From: Flavobacterium frigoris
Lineage (GTDB): Bacteria > Bacteroidota > Bacteroidia > Flavobacteriales > Flavobacteriaceae
Assembly (NCBI RefSeq): GCF_900111075.1
Contig: NZ_FOFZ01000019.1
Location: 1 to 61,942, forward strand
Direction: 5' to 3'
Length of the DNA stretch: 61,942 bases
The notes under the pieces were generated by a model that ran no database searches, had not been told where the DNA came from, and saw nothing but the letters and a program-made list of their open reading frames with translations. This document shows, one piece after another, positions 34,729 through 44,027 of this stretch (its first letter is position 1; every line of letters starts with the position of its first letter). A program made the position numbers and the translations under genes.

Positions 34729-34858
34729 ATTCCATTCACAAAAATTCTTTTTTACCACTTCATTCCCTCCTACTTTTTTAATATTTGTTTAGTATATTAA
34801 TCTAAAAAACTAACAATTTTTATAATATATTAGCGTTTCCATAATAAAGAAAATTTGT

Positions 34859-35563
34859 ATGAGTATATTTCTACAAGCAGATACCCTATCTGTTGCACAA
34901 GAAAATTTAGCCGAAGCGGTTCCAGTTGAAAAAACGTTATCCATTATCGAATTACTAACAAGCGGAGGATTAGCAGGTAACATTATCATGGCATCGCTAT
35001 TTCTAATGTTTTTTGTTGCGCTTTATTTATATTTTGAGCGCTTAATGGCTATTAATGCTGCCTCAAAAATCGACGTTAACTTCATGGGACAAATTAGAGA
35101 AAATATTAAAAATGGCCGTATTGACAATGCAAAAATTGCTTGCGCGCATTCCAATTCACCTGTTGCCAGATTAATTGAGAAAGGAATCTCAAGAATTGGC
35201 AAGCCACTTGAAGATATTAATACCGCAATTGAAAACGCTGGGAAACTCGAAATTTACAAACTTGAAAAGAACGTGAGCATGTTAGCTACCATTTCAGGAG
35301 CAGGACCTATGACCGGTTTCTTAGGAACCGTAGTTGGGATGATTCAAGCTTTTCACAAGATGGCCAGTTCTGGCGGACAAATAGAAGTTGGTGCACTATC
35401 CGAAGGTATTTACACCGCAATGACTACAACAGTTGTTGGTTTGGTGGTAGGAATTATAGCCTACGTTGGATACAATCATCTGGTTGTAAAAACAGATAAA
35501 ATTGTACATCAGATGGAAGCCAATGCAGTTGACTTTTTAGACTTATTAAACGACCCAGCATAA
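34859..35563 (+). CDS. exbB: MotA/TolQ/ExbB proton-channel family protein
   Basis: 234 aa with three membrane segments (about 35-58, 138-162, 186-206). Family signatures: the first helix and VALYLYFERL, and the channel-forming ISGAGPMTGFLGTVVGMIQAF with the later EGIYTAMTTTVVGLVVGIIAYVGYNH. It forms the ExbB5-ExbD2-type motor that feeds proton-motive force to a TonB-like protein. exbD follows 2 bp downstream, then a TonB-like gene, so all three belong to one operon. The first 30 residues are an N-terminal extension without a cleavable signal. Confidence 0.94.
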   Translation: MSIFLQADTLSVAQENLAEAVPVEKTLSIIELLTSGGLAGNIIMASLFLMFFVALYLYFERLMAINAASKIDVNFMGQIRENIKNGRIDNAKIACAHSNSPVARLIEKGISRIGKPLEDINTAIENAGKLEIYKLEKNVSMLATISGAGPMTGFLGTVVGMIQAFHKMASSGGQIEVGALSEGIYTAMTTTVVGLVVGIIAYVGYNHLVVKTDKIVHQMEANAVDFLDLLNDPA

Positions 35564-35565
35564 TT

Positions 35566-35958
35566 ATGAATTTAAGAGGAAGAAATAAAGTTAGTGCAGA
35601 ATTCAATATGTCGTCTATGACCGATATTGTTTTCTTATTGCTGATATTCTTTATGCTAACATCAACTATGGTCACCACCAATGCTTTAGACTTGGTACTA
35701 CCAAAAGCAAAAGGAAAAACAGACAGTAATAAAAACATCGCAGTAAGTATCAATAAAAAATTAGAATTTTTCATTGATAAAGAACAAGTTTCAGAAGCTG
35801 AATTGGAATCAAGATTATTATCCCTATTTACGGCTGATCAGGACAAGGCAATTATTTTAAGAGCTGAAGAAGGAGTGCCAATTGAAAAAGCAGTAAATGT
35901 TTTGGATATTGCAAATCGAAACCAAATCAAAGTTGTCTTAGCGGTAAGACCTAAATAA
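35566..35958 (+). CDS. exbD: Biopolymer transport protein ExbD
   Basis: 130 aa, a normal ExbD length. It has one N-terminal membrane helix preceded by a short basic stretch (MNLRGRNKVSAEFNMSSMTDIVFLLL), with the conserved Asp of the proton path in MTDIVFLLLIFFML. The periplasmic domain has AIILRAEEGVPIEKAVNVLDIA and ends in VVLAVRPK. It works with ExbB; only two bases separate the genes. Confidence 0.95.
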   Translation: MNLRGRNKVSAEFNMSSMTDIVFLLLIFFMLTSTMVTTNALDLVLPKAKGKTDSNKNIAVSINKKLEFFIDKEQVSEAELESRLLSLFTADQDKAIILRAEEGVPIEKAVNVLDIANRNQIKVVLAVRPK

Positions 35959-35992
35959 TCGCAGCTATCCTTCAAAAATAGATTTATTCTAC

Positions 35993-36790
35993 ATGAAATA
36001 TATAGAAACAAAAGAAGAAAAAAAATCATTTACAATCACATCAGTCATTTTTGTGATTCTATTTGTTTTGTTCTTTTATTTAGGATTAACTTCTTTAGAC
36101 CCACCTCCTGAGAACGGAATTGCGATAAACTTTGGAACTTCTGAGTTCGGATCTGGAAATATTCAACCGACAGAACCAATTCAATCTGCACCAATAGCAA
36201 CTGCTGCAAAGCAAGCTGCATCAAGTAATGACGATATTCTTTCGCAGGATATTGAAGATGCTGTCGTGATGAAGCAAACCAAAAAAGTACAACCATCAAA
36301 AGAAACTGCAAAAGAAGAGATTAAACCAAAACCGAAAAAAAACCCTCAACCTTCAAAAAGTACCTCTGATGCACTATCAAGCATCTTAAACGGACCCAAA
36401 TCAGATGGAAAAGCAAAAGGCGGAGAAGGAAACGACAATGTTGCAGGAGATAAAGGAAGTTTAAATGGCGATCCTTACGCCAACAGCTATTATGGATCTG
36501 GAAGCGGTACCGGAAATGGTAGTGGATGGGGCTTAAATGGCAGAAGCATAAGTTCAAGAGGGAAAGAAGTACAAAAATGTAATGAATTTGGTACTGTTGT
36601 TGTACAAATAACGGTAAACAGAAGTGGAAACGTTATTGCTGCCAAATACACTAAAGGAACAACAAACACAAATCCTTGCCTAGTAGAACCAGCATTGGCA
36701 ACAGCCAGAAAATACAGATGGCAACCTGATGACAATGCACCTGCAACACAAATTGGCTTTATTACCGTTAATTTCAAATTAGGAGAATAA
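35993..36790 (+). CDS. TonB-like energy-transducing protein
   Basis: 265 aa. One N-terminal membrane helix (about 17-34, ITSVIFVILFVLFFYLGL), a Pro/Lys/Ser/Gly-rich linker spanning the periplasm (EEIKPKPKKNPQPSK; GSGSGTGNGSGWGLNG), and a C-terminal domain with GTVVVQITVNRSGNVIAAKY and ATARKYRWQPDDNAPATQ that corresponds to the TonB/TolA C-terminal fold. The usual YP motif is not obvious. The linker has a GGEGNDN stretch. It lies 34 bp after exbD. Energy transfer to outer-membrane receptors is likely; a Tol-Pal-type role is the alternative. Confidence 0.8.
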   Translation: MKYIETKEEKKSFTITSVIFVILFVLFFYLGLTSLDPPPENGIAINFGTSEFGSGNIQPTEPIQSAPIATAAKQAASSNDDILSQDIEDAVVMKQTKKVQPSKETAKEEIKPKPKKNPQPSKSTSDALSSILNGPKSDGKAKGGEGNDNVAGDKGSLNGDPYANSYYGSGSGTGNGSGWGLNGRSISSRGKEVQKCNEFGTVVVQITVNRSGNVIAAKYTKGTTNTNPCLVEPALATARKYRWQPDDNAPATQIGFITVNFKLGE

Positions 36791-36914
36791 TTTCTTTTGA
36801 TGTTTACAGATCCACTTATACAATCAGAGCCGACACTTTCAAGATTTTTAGACTTAACAAAATTAAGAAGCAATAAAACTTAACTTCTTAAAGATTTTTA
36901 AAAATATATTTTTC

Positions 36915-36922
36915 TAAATTTG
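36915..36922 (+). promoter_or_regulatory. -7 promoter box of folC
   Basis: TAAATTTG matches TAnnTTTG, 41 bp before the ATG at 36964, so folC may be expressed apart from the exbBD operon. Confidence 0.55.
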
Positions 36923-36963
36923 AAAAGTGTTTGCCCTACGACTCCAACCAATAATAAAACAAA

Positions 36964-38184
36964 ATGAAGTATCAAGAAACTACAGATTGGATGTTTAACC
37001 AACTCCCTATGTACCAACTTCAGGGTGCGTCTGCCTATAAAAAGGATTTAACAAATACGCACTTACTAATCAATCATCTTGGTAATCCCCATAAGAAAGT
37101 ACGATGCATACATGTTGCTGGCACAAATGGTAAAGGATCCACTTCCCATATGCTCGCATCCATACTTCAAGAAGCAGACTATAAAGTCGGGTTATACACA
37201 TCTCCACACCTTAAAGATTTCAGAGAACGTATTAAAATAAACGGAGCTGATATCACAGAAAATTTCGTTTGTAATTTTATAAACGAAAACAAATCTTTTT
37301 TTGAATCGAATGACATCAGCTTTTTCGAAATGAGCGTTGGTATGGCGTTTGATTACTTTGCCAAAGAGAAAGTAGATATCGCTATTATCGAAGTTGGAAT
37401 GGGCGGGCGATTAGACGCTACAAACATCATCACTCCATTAATATCAATAATTACAAATATTGGCTTAGATCACACGCAGTTTCTCGGAAACACTATTAAA
37501 TCTATAGCTGTTGAAAAAGCTGGTATTATAAAACCAAACATTCCTGTTGTTATTGGAGAATACACTTCTGAAACCAAAACCGTTTTTTTGGCTAAAGCCA
37601 AAGAAAATAACTCAGAAATCTATTTTGCTTCCGAATTGATTTCGGAAAGTTATCCTTCCGATTTAATGGGCGACTACCAAATTCATAATAAAAAAGCTGT
37701 TTTGCAGGCTATTGCAATACTAAACTCCCAATCAGAGTTTAAAGTTACCAAAGATGATATTAAAACTGGACTTTTTAATGTGGTAAAAAACACTGGTCTT
37801 CAAGGAAGGTGGCAGCAACTGGGTGAATCGCCAAAAATCATTTGTGATACTGCACACAATAAAAACGGACTAGAGATTGCCTTGAATCAAATCAAAAAAG
37901 AGACATTTAAAAAATTGCATATCGTTTTAGGCGTGGTCAATGATAAAGATTTAGATCAAATACTCCCCCTATTTCCAAAAAATGCTATTTATTATTTTTC
38001 GAAGCCAAATAATCCACGTGGATTAGACGCGACCATTTTAGCGGACAAAGCAAACCAACATGGCTTAACAGGAACAGTATTTAATTCAATTACAGAAGCT
38101 TATAAAAAAGCGCTGCAATCTGCTGAAGATACTGACTTAATATACATTGGTGGCAGTACCTTTGTGGTTGCAGAAATATTATAA
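36964..38184 (+). CDS. folC: Folylpolyglutamate synthase / dihydrofolate synthase
   Basis: 406 aa, typical for FolC, which adds glutamate to dihydropteroate and then to folate with ATP. The P-loop is HVAGTNGKGSTSHMLASIL, followed by LYTSPHLKDFRERIKING, the IIEVGMGGRLDATN segment, NIGLDHTQFLG and, in the C-terminal Mur-like domain, CDTAHNKNGLEIAL and PLFPKNAIYYFSKPNNPRGL. It may make use of the glycine/one-carbon flux through gcvP, but the genes are not linked. tRNA-Val follows 86 bp downstream. Confidence 0.96.
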   Translation: MKYQETTDWMFNQLPMYQLQGASAYKKDLTNTHLLINHLGNPHKKVRCIHVAGTNGKGSTSHMLASILQEADYKVGLYTSPHLKDFRERIKINGADITENFVCNFINENKSFFESNDISFFEMSVGMAFDYFAKEKVDIAIIEVGMGGRLDATNIITPLISIITNIGLDHTQFLGNTIKSIAVEKAGIIKPNIPVVIGEYTSETKTVFLAKAKENNSEIYFASELISESYPSDLMGDYQIHNKKAVLQAIAILNSQSEFKVTKDDIKTGLFNVVKNTGLQGRWQQLGESPKIICDTAHNKNGLEIALNQIKKETFKKLHIVLGVVNDKDLDQILPLFPKNAIYYFSKPNNPRGLDATILADKANQHGLTGTVFNSITEAYKKALQSAEDTDLIYIGGSTFVVAEIL

Positions 38185-38199
38185 TTTTTTTTATTTTTT

Positions 38200-38231
38200 A
38201 CTTGTATATCTAAAAAAGAGACTTATATTTG
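38200..38231 (+). promoter_or_regulatory. Promoter of tRNA-Val
   Basis: ACTTG (38200-38204), a 19-bp gap and TATATTTG (38224-38231), a full Bacteroidota-type -33/-7 pair about 40 bp ahead of the tRNA. The same pair and spacing occur before porV. Confidence 0.75.
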
Positions 38232-38270
38232 CACTCGCAATAAGGAAATGAAAATTAACAAATTGCACTA

Positions 38271-38345
38271 GGGCGATTAGCTCAGCTGGTTCAGAGCACC
38301 TCGTTTACACCGAGGGGGTCGGGGGTTCGAACCCCTCATCGCCCA
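38271..38345 (+). tRNA. tRNA-Val (anticodon UAC)
   Basis: 75 nt. The 7-bp acceptor stem GGGCGAT/ATCGCCC, D-arm with AGCTCAGCTGGT, anticodon stem CCTCG/CGAGG around TTTACAC (anticodon TAC at 38306-38308), and T-arm GGGGGTTCGAACCCC are all complete. The discriminator base is A; CCA is not encoded in full. Confidence 0.98.
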
Positions 38346-39181
38346 CAAAAAACTCCATTATAAATAATGGGGTTTTTTTTATTTTTATTTTCAAAAAAAA
38401 AATAAGAATCAAGAGGCAAGAACAATCCTTAGCCCGTATGGCATTTGGGAAACATTTCTTGGCAATCAGACCCATATTAGCTGCCATATCGAGCGTTATT
38501 TCAGTAACTAAATTCATGTACTTAAGAGCTATTCTATCAAGTGCAGCCATTACCGGGCTATTACAGCACCAGCAATCATTGCCACTATCGAACCTTTTTT
38601 TTCCTATACCTGCTTTGTTAGTCACAATGGTGTAAAGTTCTCCATTGGAGACGAAGCTTCAACTATTGACAAACGCTTACCTATAATTTTAGGATAAAGC
38701 AGGCACTATTTAGCATGAGATTCTTCACTCAAAGTTTTAGAATTACTTAAAAGGCATTGCAATGATCTTAAACATATTTTAGCTGCAACCCCATAGAATA
38801 TGGCGATAGCAATACAAACATTAGGTCTAGAATCTATTTTAATTTATAAATGTAATTAAAGGCTGTATCAAGATACAAATGCAACTTTTGAGCTAAACAT
38901 ATAACTAGCTATTTCAAAATCAAGCCGTATTTTATGACAACTAGACAATTAATCTATGTTTGGATTTCTGATTATTTGACTTGTCGCCAGTATATAAATT
39001 TACCTATTTTCTTTTTTAATTAAGCATCACTTGCTATAGCAAAACCTCCATCTTTTAATCAATTATTTTCAGTGGAGAAAAAACTAAAATTGAATCCCGT
39101 TAAAAACGATTCAGAAAACCATTCTCGTAATACCGATGCATCCAAATACGATTTAGGCAAATGTTCCTATTTAATTTTAAA
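38346..39181. other. 836-bp spacer after tRNA-Val, probably decayed
   Basis: The left end holds the tRNA terminator. Open frames here are short and broken: one plus-strand frame (38438-38635) has a hydrophobic stretch beginning MAFGKHFLAIRPILAAI, and a second, in a different frame, reads VKFSIGDEASTIDKRL near 38636. At 39024-39185 another open stretch without a start ends inside the GH30 gene's tail. None resembles a whole gene. I read it as gene remnants too worn to name. Confidence 0.5.
38349..38380 (+). terminator. Terminator after tRNA-Val
   Basis: AAAACTCCATTA (38349-38360) pairs with TAATGGGGTTTT (38365-38376), with one G-T pair and a 4-nt loop, followed by T residues. Confidence 0.85.
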
Positions 39182-40642
39182 TTAATATAGTAAAGTTTGA
39201 ATAGCGCGTGGTAAAATAAAAACTTCAGCAGAATTTGTGCCAATACACAAATTATATTTCAGTTTTTCATCTGTTTTATTCATAACGATCGTTACTACCT
39301 GTCCATCTTCGTTCAAGAATGAAGTTGTTTGCAATTGACTTCTACTAGCAACACTACTGATTCTTTTTGCCTTTGCGCTGATAAATTTAGAAAAATGCCC
39401 AATAAAATAATAAGAAGGCGTATAGATCAAAGCTCCGGTTTTTGTATCACCATGTATCGGAGAAAAACAAAAATTACCTACATGATTCGGCCCTCCATTT
39501 TCGTCTAAAAGTATATTCCAATCAGTCCAACCAACGGTTCCATTATTAAAATCACGAATCATAGATTCACCATAACGTTCTCCATTTGCCCAAAGCTGTA
39601 GTTTTTTATAATCAAACTTTTCAACACAACCTTCTGTAAAAAGTAAGTTTTTATCGGGGTACATCTCATGTACTTTTCCAACATTTTCAAACATAGAATC
39701 TCCTCCGCTCCAGCTTTCATACCAATGGAAACCAATTCCCCAAACAAATTTACTAGCCTCAGGATCATCCAGAATAGCGCTTGCTCTTTGTGATAATAAA
39801 TCTCTGTTATGATCCCAAACAGTAAGCTTTATATCGGAAAGTCCAGCCTTTAGCAATGTTGGTCCTAAGTAATTCTTTACAAAATCACGTTCTTCTTCAG
39901 CTGTATAAATACAAGATTCCCATGTTTGTTTTGCCATTGGTTCGTTCTGAACAGTTAAACCCCAAATAGGAACTCCCTCTTTCTCATAGCTGTTAATGAA
40001 TTTTACATAATAATTTGCCCACGATTGGTAAAACTCTGGCAGCAATCTACCTCCTTGTAACATGTTCTTCGTATCCTTCATAAAAGCTGGCGGACTCCAT
40101 GGACTGGCATATACTGCGACCTTACCTCCTGCGGTCGCAATTGCACTTTTTATTAATGGAATCCTGAATTCCATATCGTGCAAAACGCTAAAACTTTTTA
40201 ATGCAGCATCGCCCTCATCAACATAAGTATAACTTCCTGAACTAAAATCACAACTGTGAATATTAGTTCTAATTATAGAGTACCCTATTCCTTTATCTTT
40301 ACTATAGTAAGCCTTTAAAAACTCTTCCTGACTTTCCTTAGATAACTTTGCAAAAACTTCGGCACTTGCATCAGTAATCGCTCCACCAATGCCTAGAAAT
40401 GTTTGAAATGTTTTGTTTGGGTTTACAAAAACACAAAGCTGTGTCTCAAGTGGTTGTTTTAGATCTGTAAATTGTACATTTACATCTGTCTTTGTTAATC
40501 TCAAATCTGTATTATTTGCCGATGTATAAATGGTCACATTCCTGTCACTTATAGAAAAAGGAATCGCTTTATTTTGCTTTTTTTCTTGCGAAAAAGCAAA
40601 AAAAGTCACCACTAAAAGTAGAGTTGTTATAATTTTTTTCAT
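39182..40642 (-). CDS. Secreted GH30-family glycosidase (glucosylceramidase-like)
   Basis: 486 aa from the ATG at 40642, which starts a signal peptide (MKKIITTLLLVVTFFAFSQ); the longer frame to 40699 adds 19 residues without a role. It is a (beta/alpha)8 glycosidase with the GH30 pattern: FLGIGGAITDASAEVFAKL, RTNIHSCDFSSGSYTYVD, YASPWSPPAFMKD, the acid/base Glu234 in GLTVQNEP, and the nucleophile Glu337 in LLFTEGCVEKFD. It probably acts on beta-linked glucans (exo-beta-1,6-glucanase or glucosylceramidase type); the linkage cannot be told. The C-terminal beta-domain ends normally, with no T9SS sorting signal, so it may be periplasmic. It has a single-gene spacing, 160 bp after murF on the same strand. 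Confidence 0.88.
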   Translation of the reverse strand: MKKIITTLLLVVTFFAFSQEKKQNKAIPFSISDRNVTIYTSANNTDLRLTKTDVNVQFTDLKQPLETQLCVFVNPNKTFQTFLGIGGAITDASAEVFAKLSKESQEEFLKAYYSKDKGIGYSIIRTNIHSCDFSSGSYTYVDEGDAALKSFSVLHDMEFRIPLIKSAIATAGGKVAVYASPWSPPAFMKDTKNMLQGGRLLPEFYQSWANYYVKFINSYEKEGVPIWGLTVQNEPMAKQTWESCIYTAEEERDFVKNYLGPTLLKAGLSDIKLTVWDHNRDLLSQRASAILDDPEASKFVWGIGFHWYESWSGGDSMFENVGKVHEMYPDKNLLFTEGCVEKFDYKKLQLWANGERYGESMIRDFNNGTVGWTDWNILLDENGGPNHVGNFCFSPIHGDTKTGALIYTPSYYFIGHFSKFISAKAKRISSVASRSQLQTTSFLNEDGQVVTIVMNKTDEKLKYNLCIGTNSAEVFILPRAIQTLLY

Positions 40643-40802
40643 TATCTTTTTTTTTAAAATTTGCCAAATGCAAGTTAATACAGATTCTATTTCTATCAAA
40701 GTACCAACCCATTTTCTGCGGAATTGTATTATTAAAAATCAACTAATAAAACTGCTGAAATGCACTATTAAGACAACTCATATTCAAAAATCATACGCTT
40801 CC

Positions 40803-42089
40803 TTATACCAAATAATCCAAAGTTCGTTCCAAAGCCATACCTCTTGAGCCCTTTATAAGAATCATTTTATTATCAAAGCCTACTCCTTTTATAGAATCCG
40901 AAAAATCTCCAAAAGTGTCATAAAAATGAAAGTTCTCTTTATCTATTTGGTTCTGATAAAAATCTTTCCCTATAAAGTAGCACGCCATATTATCCTCTTT
41001 TATTAGCAAATCGACAATAGCTTTATGCTCTGCTAAACTTTCAATCCCCAACTCAAACATATCGCCAAGAACAGCAATTTTATTAGAATTATCTAATTGA
41101 AGGAAGTTTTCAATCGCTACCGCCATACTACTTGGATTCGCATTATAAGCATCCAAAATAATCTGATTTGTACCAATAGTCAATAATTGCGACCTATTAT
41201 TCTCTGGGACATAACCTTCCAAAGCCTCTTTAATGGACAAATCATCAACTTCAAAGTATCTTCCTATAGTAATTGCAGCATTTAAATTATTAGCATTGTA
41301 AAGCCCAATTAAATGAGATGATATGACAATATTTGAATATCGTATTTCGACAAACGGATTAGCTTTAACAGAAGTAATACACACGTCCGCATTATCTCTA
41401 TTTATTCCAAAAGAAAACAATTTTATCTTTTTTGTTTTTTCAATTTGAATTGGATCTTCTAGGTTCACAAAAGCTAATTTGTCATTTTGGAACAAATAGT
41501 GATACATTTCACTTTTACCCTCTATCACACCTGCGACGCCTCCGAAACCTTCCAAATGCGCTTTGCCAAAATTCGTTATATAACCATAATCAGGTTTTGC
41601 GATTTCACAAAGAAATTCAATTTCTTTTTTATGATTAGCTCCCATTTCAACAATACCTATTTCCGTACCGGTACTAAAGGACAGCAACGTCAGCGGAACT
41701 CCAATATGATTATTAAGATTCCCAATCGTAGCTTTTGTCTTGTATTTCTTTGACAGAACGACTTGAATCAACTCTTTTGTTGTTGTTTTTCCGTTACTTC
41801 CAGTAAGTGCAATAATAGGCAGATTCAGATATTTTCTATGAAACTTTGCTAATTCTTGCAAAGCATCCAGACTGTCTTCAACCAAGATTGTCCTTTCATC
41901 GATAAAATAATTTTTATTGTCAATTATTACATAAGACGCTCCTTTTTCTAAAGCCTCTTTTGCAAATATATTGGCATCGAAGCGATCTCCTTTTATGGCA
42001 ATAAAAAATGAATTTGACTCTATTTTACGCGTGTCAATTGAAACTGATTTACATTTCAAAAATAACCTATGAATTCCAGCTATATCCAT
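40803..42089 (-). CDS. murF: UDP-N-acetylmuramoyl-tripeptide--D-alanyl-D-alanine ligase
   Basis: 428 aa. It adds D-Ala-D-Ala to the UDP-MurNAc-tripeptide, the last cytoplasmic step of peptidoglycan precursor synthesis. The N-terminal uridine domain has SVSIDTRKIESNSFFIAIKGDRFDAN; the central ATPase has IALTGSNGKTTTKELI and IVEMGANHKKEIEFLC; the C-terminal domain has LDAYNANPSSMAVAI and AVLGDMFELG. The gene follows gldJ (61 bp with a terminator between), so linkage is positional only. In relatives, murF beside gldJ is a known order. Confidence 0.96.
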   Translation of the reverse strand: MDIAGIHRLFLKCKSVSIDTRKIESNSFFIAIKGDRFDANIFAKEALEKGASYVIIDNKNYFIDERTILVEDSLDALQELAKFHRKYLNLPIIALTGSNGKTTTKELIQVVLSKKYKTKATIGNLNNHIGVPLTLLSFSTGTEIGIVEMGANHKKEIEFLCEIAKPDYGYITNFGKAHLEGFGGVAGVIEGKSEMYHYLFQNDKLAFVNLEDPIQIEKTKKIKLFSFGINRDNADVCITSVKANPFVEIRYSNIVISSHLIGLYNANNLNAAITIGRYFEVDDLSIKEALEGYVPENNRSQLLTIGTNQIILDAYNANPSSMAVAIENFLQLDNSNKIAVLGDMFELGIESLAEHKAIVDLLIKEDNMACYFIGKDFYQNQIDKENFHFYDTFGDFSDSIKGVGFDNKMILIKGSRGMALERTLDYLV

Positions 42090-42101
42090 TTAAAAACGAT
42101 T

Positions 42102-42129
42102 AAAAAAAAAGCCCTAATGAAAGGGCTTT
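42102..42129 (-). terminator. Terminator after gldJ
   Basis: On the minus strand AAAGCCCT / AGGGCTTT forms the stem, with a TTCATT loop, followed by a long T-run. It separates gldJ from murF. Confidence 0.85.
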
Positions 42130-42150
42130 GATTACTATTTTATATAAAAT

Positions 42151-43836
42151 TTAATTTCTTACAGATTTCTTTTTATCTGATTTTGGACCAACTCTAGACA
42201 TTGCACATCTAAATCCGATATAATCAGTCGCCATATCTTGTGGAAAATATCTTCTTTGAGCAGGATCTAACCAGTATGCTCTATCTCTCCAAGAACCCCC
42301 TTTATAAACTCTTACGTCATCATTTATCAAAGTTGTTCTTTTACTTGACCTATCATATTTTCTAACCATCGATCCCAAACTATCTGTTGTTACATTGTGC
42401 TTAGGCGAATTATACATTGATTTATCTCCTTTTTCTTTGTCGGTATCAGACTCAGAAGATCCAAAATCATAATATTTAGAAGATTGTTTATCACCATCTC
42501 TATAATTAATATTATTACTCTTATCAAAATTTTGTCTTAAATAAGTCTCATTCTCATCAACAGGAACCTGAGCAATTTGACCTGGAAAACTTCTTACTAT
42601 AACTTTTCCATTACTTAGAGTATCTTTTTTCATTGTCTCTAAAGTGACAATTTCTACTTTACCATCTGGACCAATTTTATTTTTAGTGTATCGGTTTCCT
42701 CTAAAATAATTAAAATCATTTGCTTCATTATCTATAATAGGTCTATAAACATCGGCTACCCATTCGGCTACATTTCCTGCCATATCATACAATCCAAAAT
42801 CATTTGCTGGATATTTCTTAACTGCATTAGTTATGTCAGCTCCATCATCAGACCAGCCTGCAATTCCACCGTAATCTCCATTACCTTGCTTAAAGTTAGC
42901 TAATTGATCTCCCTTACTTTGTCTTTTCCCTGAACGAGTATAACTACCAGACCAAGGATATTTTTTCTGCCCTTTGTAAATATTGTACTCTCTCTGCCCC
43001 ACATCAGCTGCAGCTGCGTATTCCCATTCTGCCTCTGTAGGCAGTCTATATTCTGGCAATATAAGGCCTGATGAACGTTGTGCATATACATTTTTTTGTT
43101 CAGCTACGATTCCATCTTTTCCAGCTTTAGGACTTTTTCTAGCTCCTTTTCCTCCTTTTAAAACGATTTCTTCGTTTCCTCCGTAAGTCATTGTTGGAGC
43201 TTTCAAATATGTCTCAGTGCTGAAAGAACTTTCTGCAGAAACATCATTTGTTTTAGCATTCTTCTTCAAATATCCGTTTTGCTCTAGAATAGCTTCATTT
43301 ACACGATCTGTTCTCCACTGACTAAACTCTACAGCTTGAATCCAATTTACACCAACTACTGGATAATTTGCATAAGCAGGGTGTCTTAGATAGTTATTGG
43401 TCATCGTTTCATTATAACCTAATCTATTTCTCCAGACCAAAGTATCAGGCGAAGCCCCTTCATAAATATATTTGTAACTTTCTTCACTAGGTGGAAACAC
43501 ATTTTTCAACCAATCTAAATATTCCAAATACATGAAGTTGGTAACCTCAGTTTCATCCATATAAAACGACTGTACATGCTGTTGTGTTGGAGTATTGTTC
43601 CAATCATGCATAACATCATCTTGCACTTTACCCATAGTAAAAGTTCCACCCTCAACAAAAACTAATCCAGGTCCTGCAACTTGTTTTTTACTACTAGAAG
43701 CATTTTTACTATCTACATTCCAACCCGTGGCCCTTGATGCATTTTTTGAACTAGATTTTTTACTACAACTAGCAAAACCCACAATCATTGTTACTGATAG
43801 CATCAATCGCAAGGCTATAATTTTATTTACTTTCAT
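42151..43836 (-). CDS. gldJ: Gliding motility lipoprotein GldJ
   Basis: 561 aa, the length of known GldJ. The lipoprotein signal ends in VGFASC (Cys24). The body is a formylglycine-generating-enzyme-like (sulfatase-modifying) domain: GLVFVEGGTFTMGKVQDD, the MDETEVTNFMYLEYLDW start, ANYPVVGVNWIQAVEFSQW, YRLPTEAEWEYAAAADVG, YDMAGNVAEWVADVY and VYKGGSWRDRAYWLDPAQRRY, with a Lys/Ser-rich insert in the middle. The catalytic cysteines of true formylglycine enzymes are absent, as in GldJ/GldK. It is part of the T9SS and gliding apparatus. It is divergent from porU, the order known in Flavobacterium. Confidence 0.95.
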   Translation of the reverse strand: MKVNKIIALRLMLSVTMIVGFASCSKKSSSKNASRATGWNVDSKNASSSKKQVAGPGLVFVEGGTFTMGKVQDDVMHDWNNTPTQQHVQSFYMDETEVTNFMYLEYLDWLKNVFPPSEESYKYIYEGASPDTLVWRNRLGYNETMTNNYLRHPAYANYPVVGVNWIQAVEFSQWRTDRVNEAILEQNGYLKKNAKTNDVSAESSFSTETYLKAPTMTYGGNEEIVLKGGKGARKSPKAGKDGIVAEQKNVYAQRSSGLILPEYRLPTEAEWEYAAAADVGQREYNIYKGQKKYPWSGSYTRSGKRQSKGDQLANFKQGNGDYGGIAGWSDDGADITNAVKKYPANDFGLYDMAGNVAEWVADVYRPIIDNEANDFNYFRGNRYTKNKIGPDGKVEIVTLETMKKDTLSNGKVIVRSFPGQIAQVPVDENETYLRQNFDKSNNINYRDGDKQSSKYYDFGSSESDTDKEKGDKSMYNSPKHNVTTDSLGSMVRKYDRSSKRTTLINDDVRVYKGGSWRDRAYWLDPAQRRYFPQDMATDYIGFRCAMSRVGPKSDKKKSVRN

Positions 43837-44027
43837 ACTCGTTTAAAGGTAATAATTTAAGTGACGCAATATAATAATTAACAATTAACCCGCAACACCG
43901 TTTTGAATAAATTTATTGTGATGATTCATATAAAATGAATTATACAAATCAAACGCAAATTTATACTATTTATTATTTATTTTCATACTAAAAGATATAT
44001 TTTTACTTTATAAAACATTTACTATTC

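Noticed and set aside
38305..38625. Minus-strand open frame ending in GDEGFEPPTPSV
   Set aside because: Its end is the antisense of tRNA-Val, a well-known false protein; the rest has no family features.
42151..43836. Calling this gene a formylglycine-generating enzyme
   Set aside because: The domain is similar, but the lipobox, length and porU neighbourhood identify GldJ, which lacks the catalytic cysteines.
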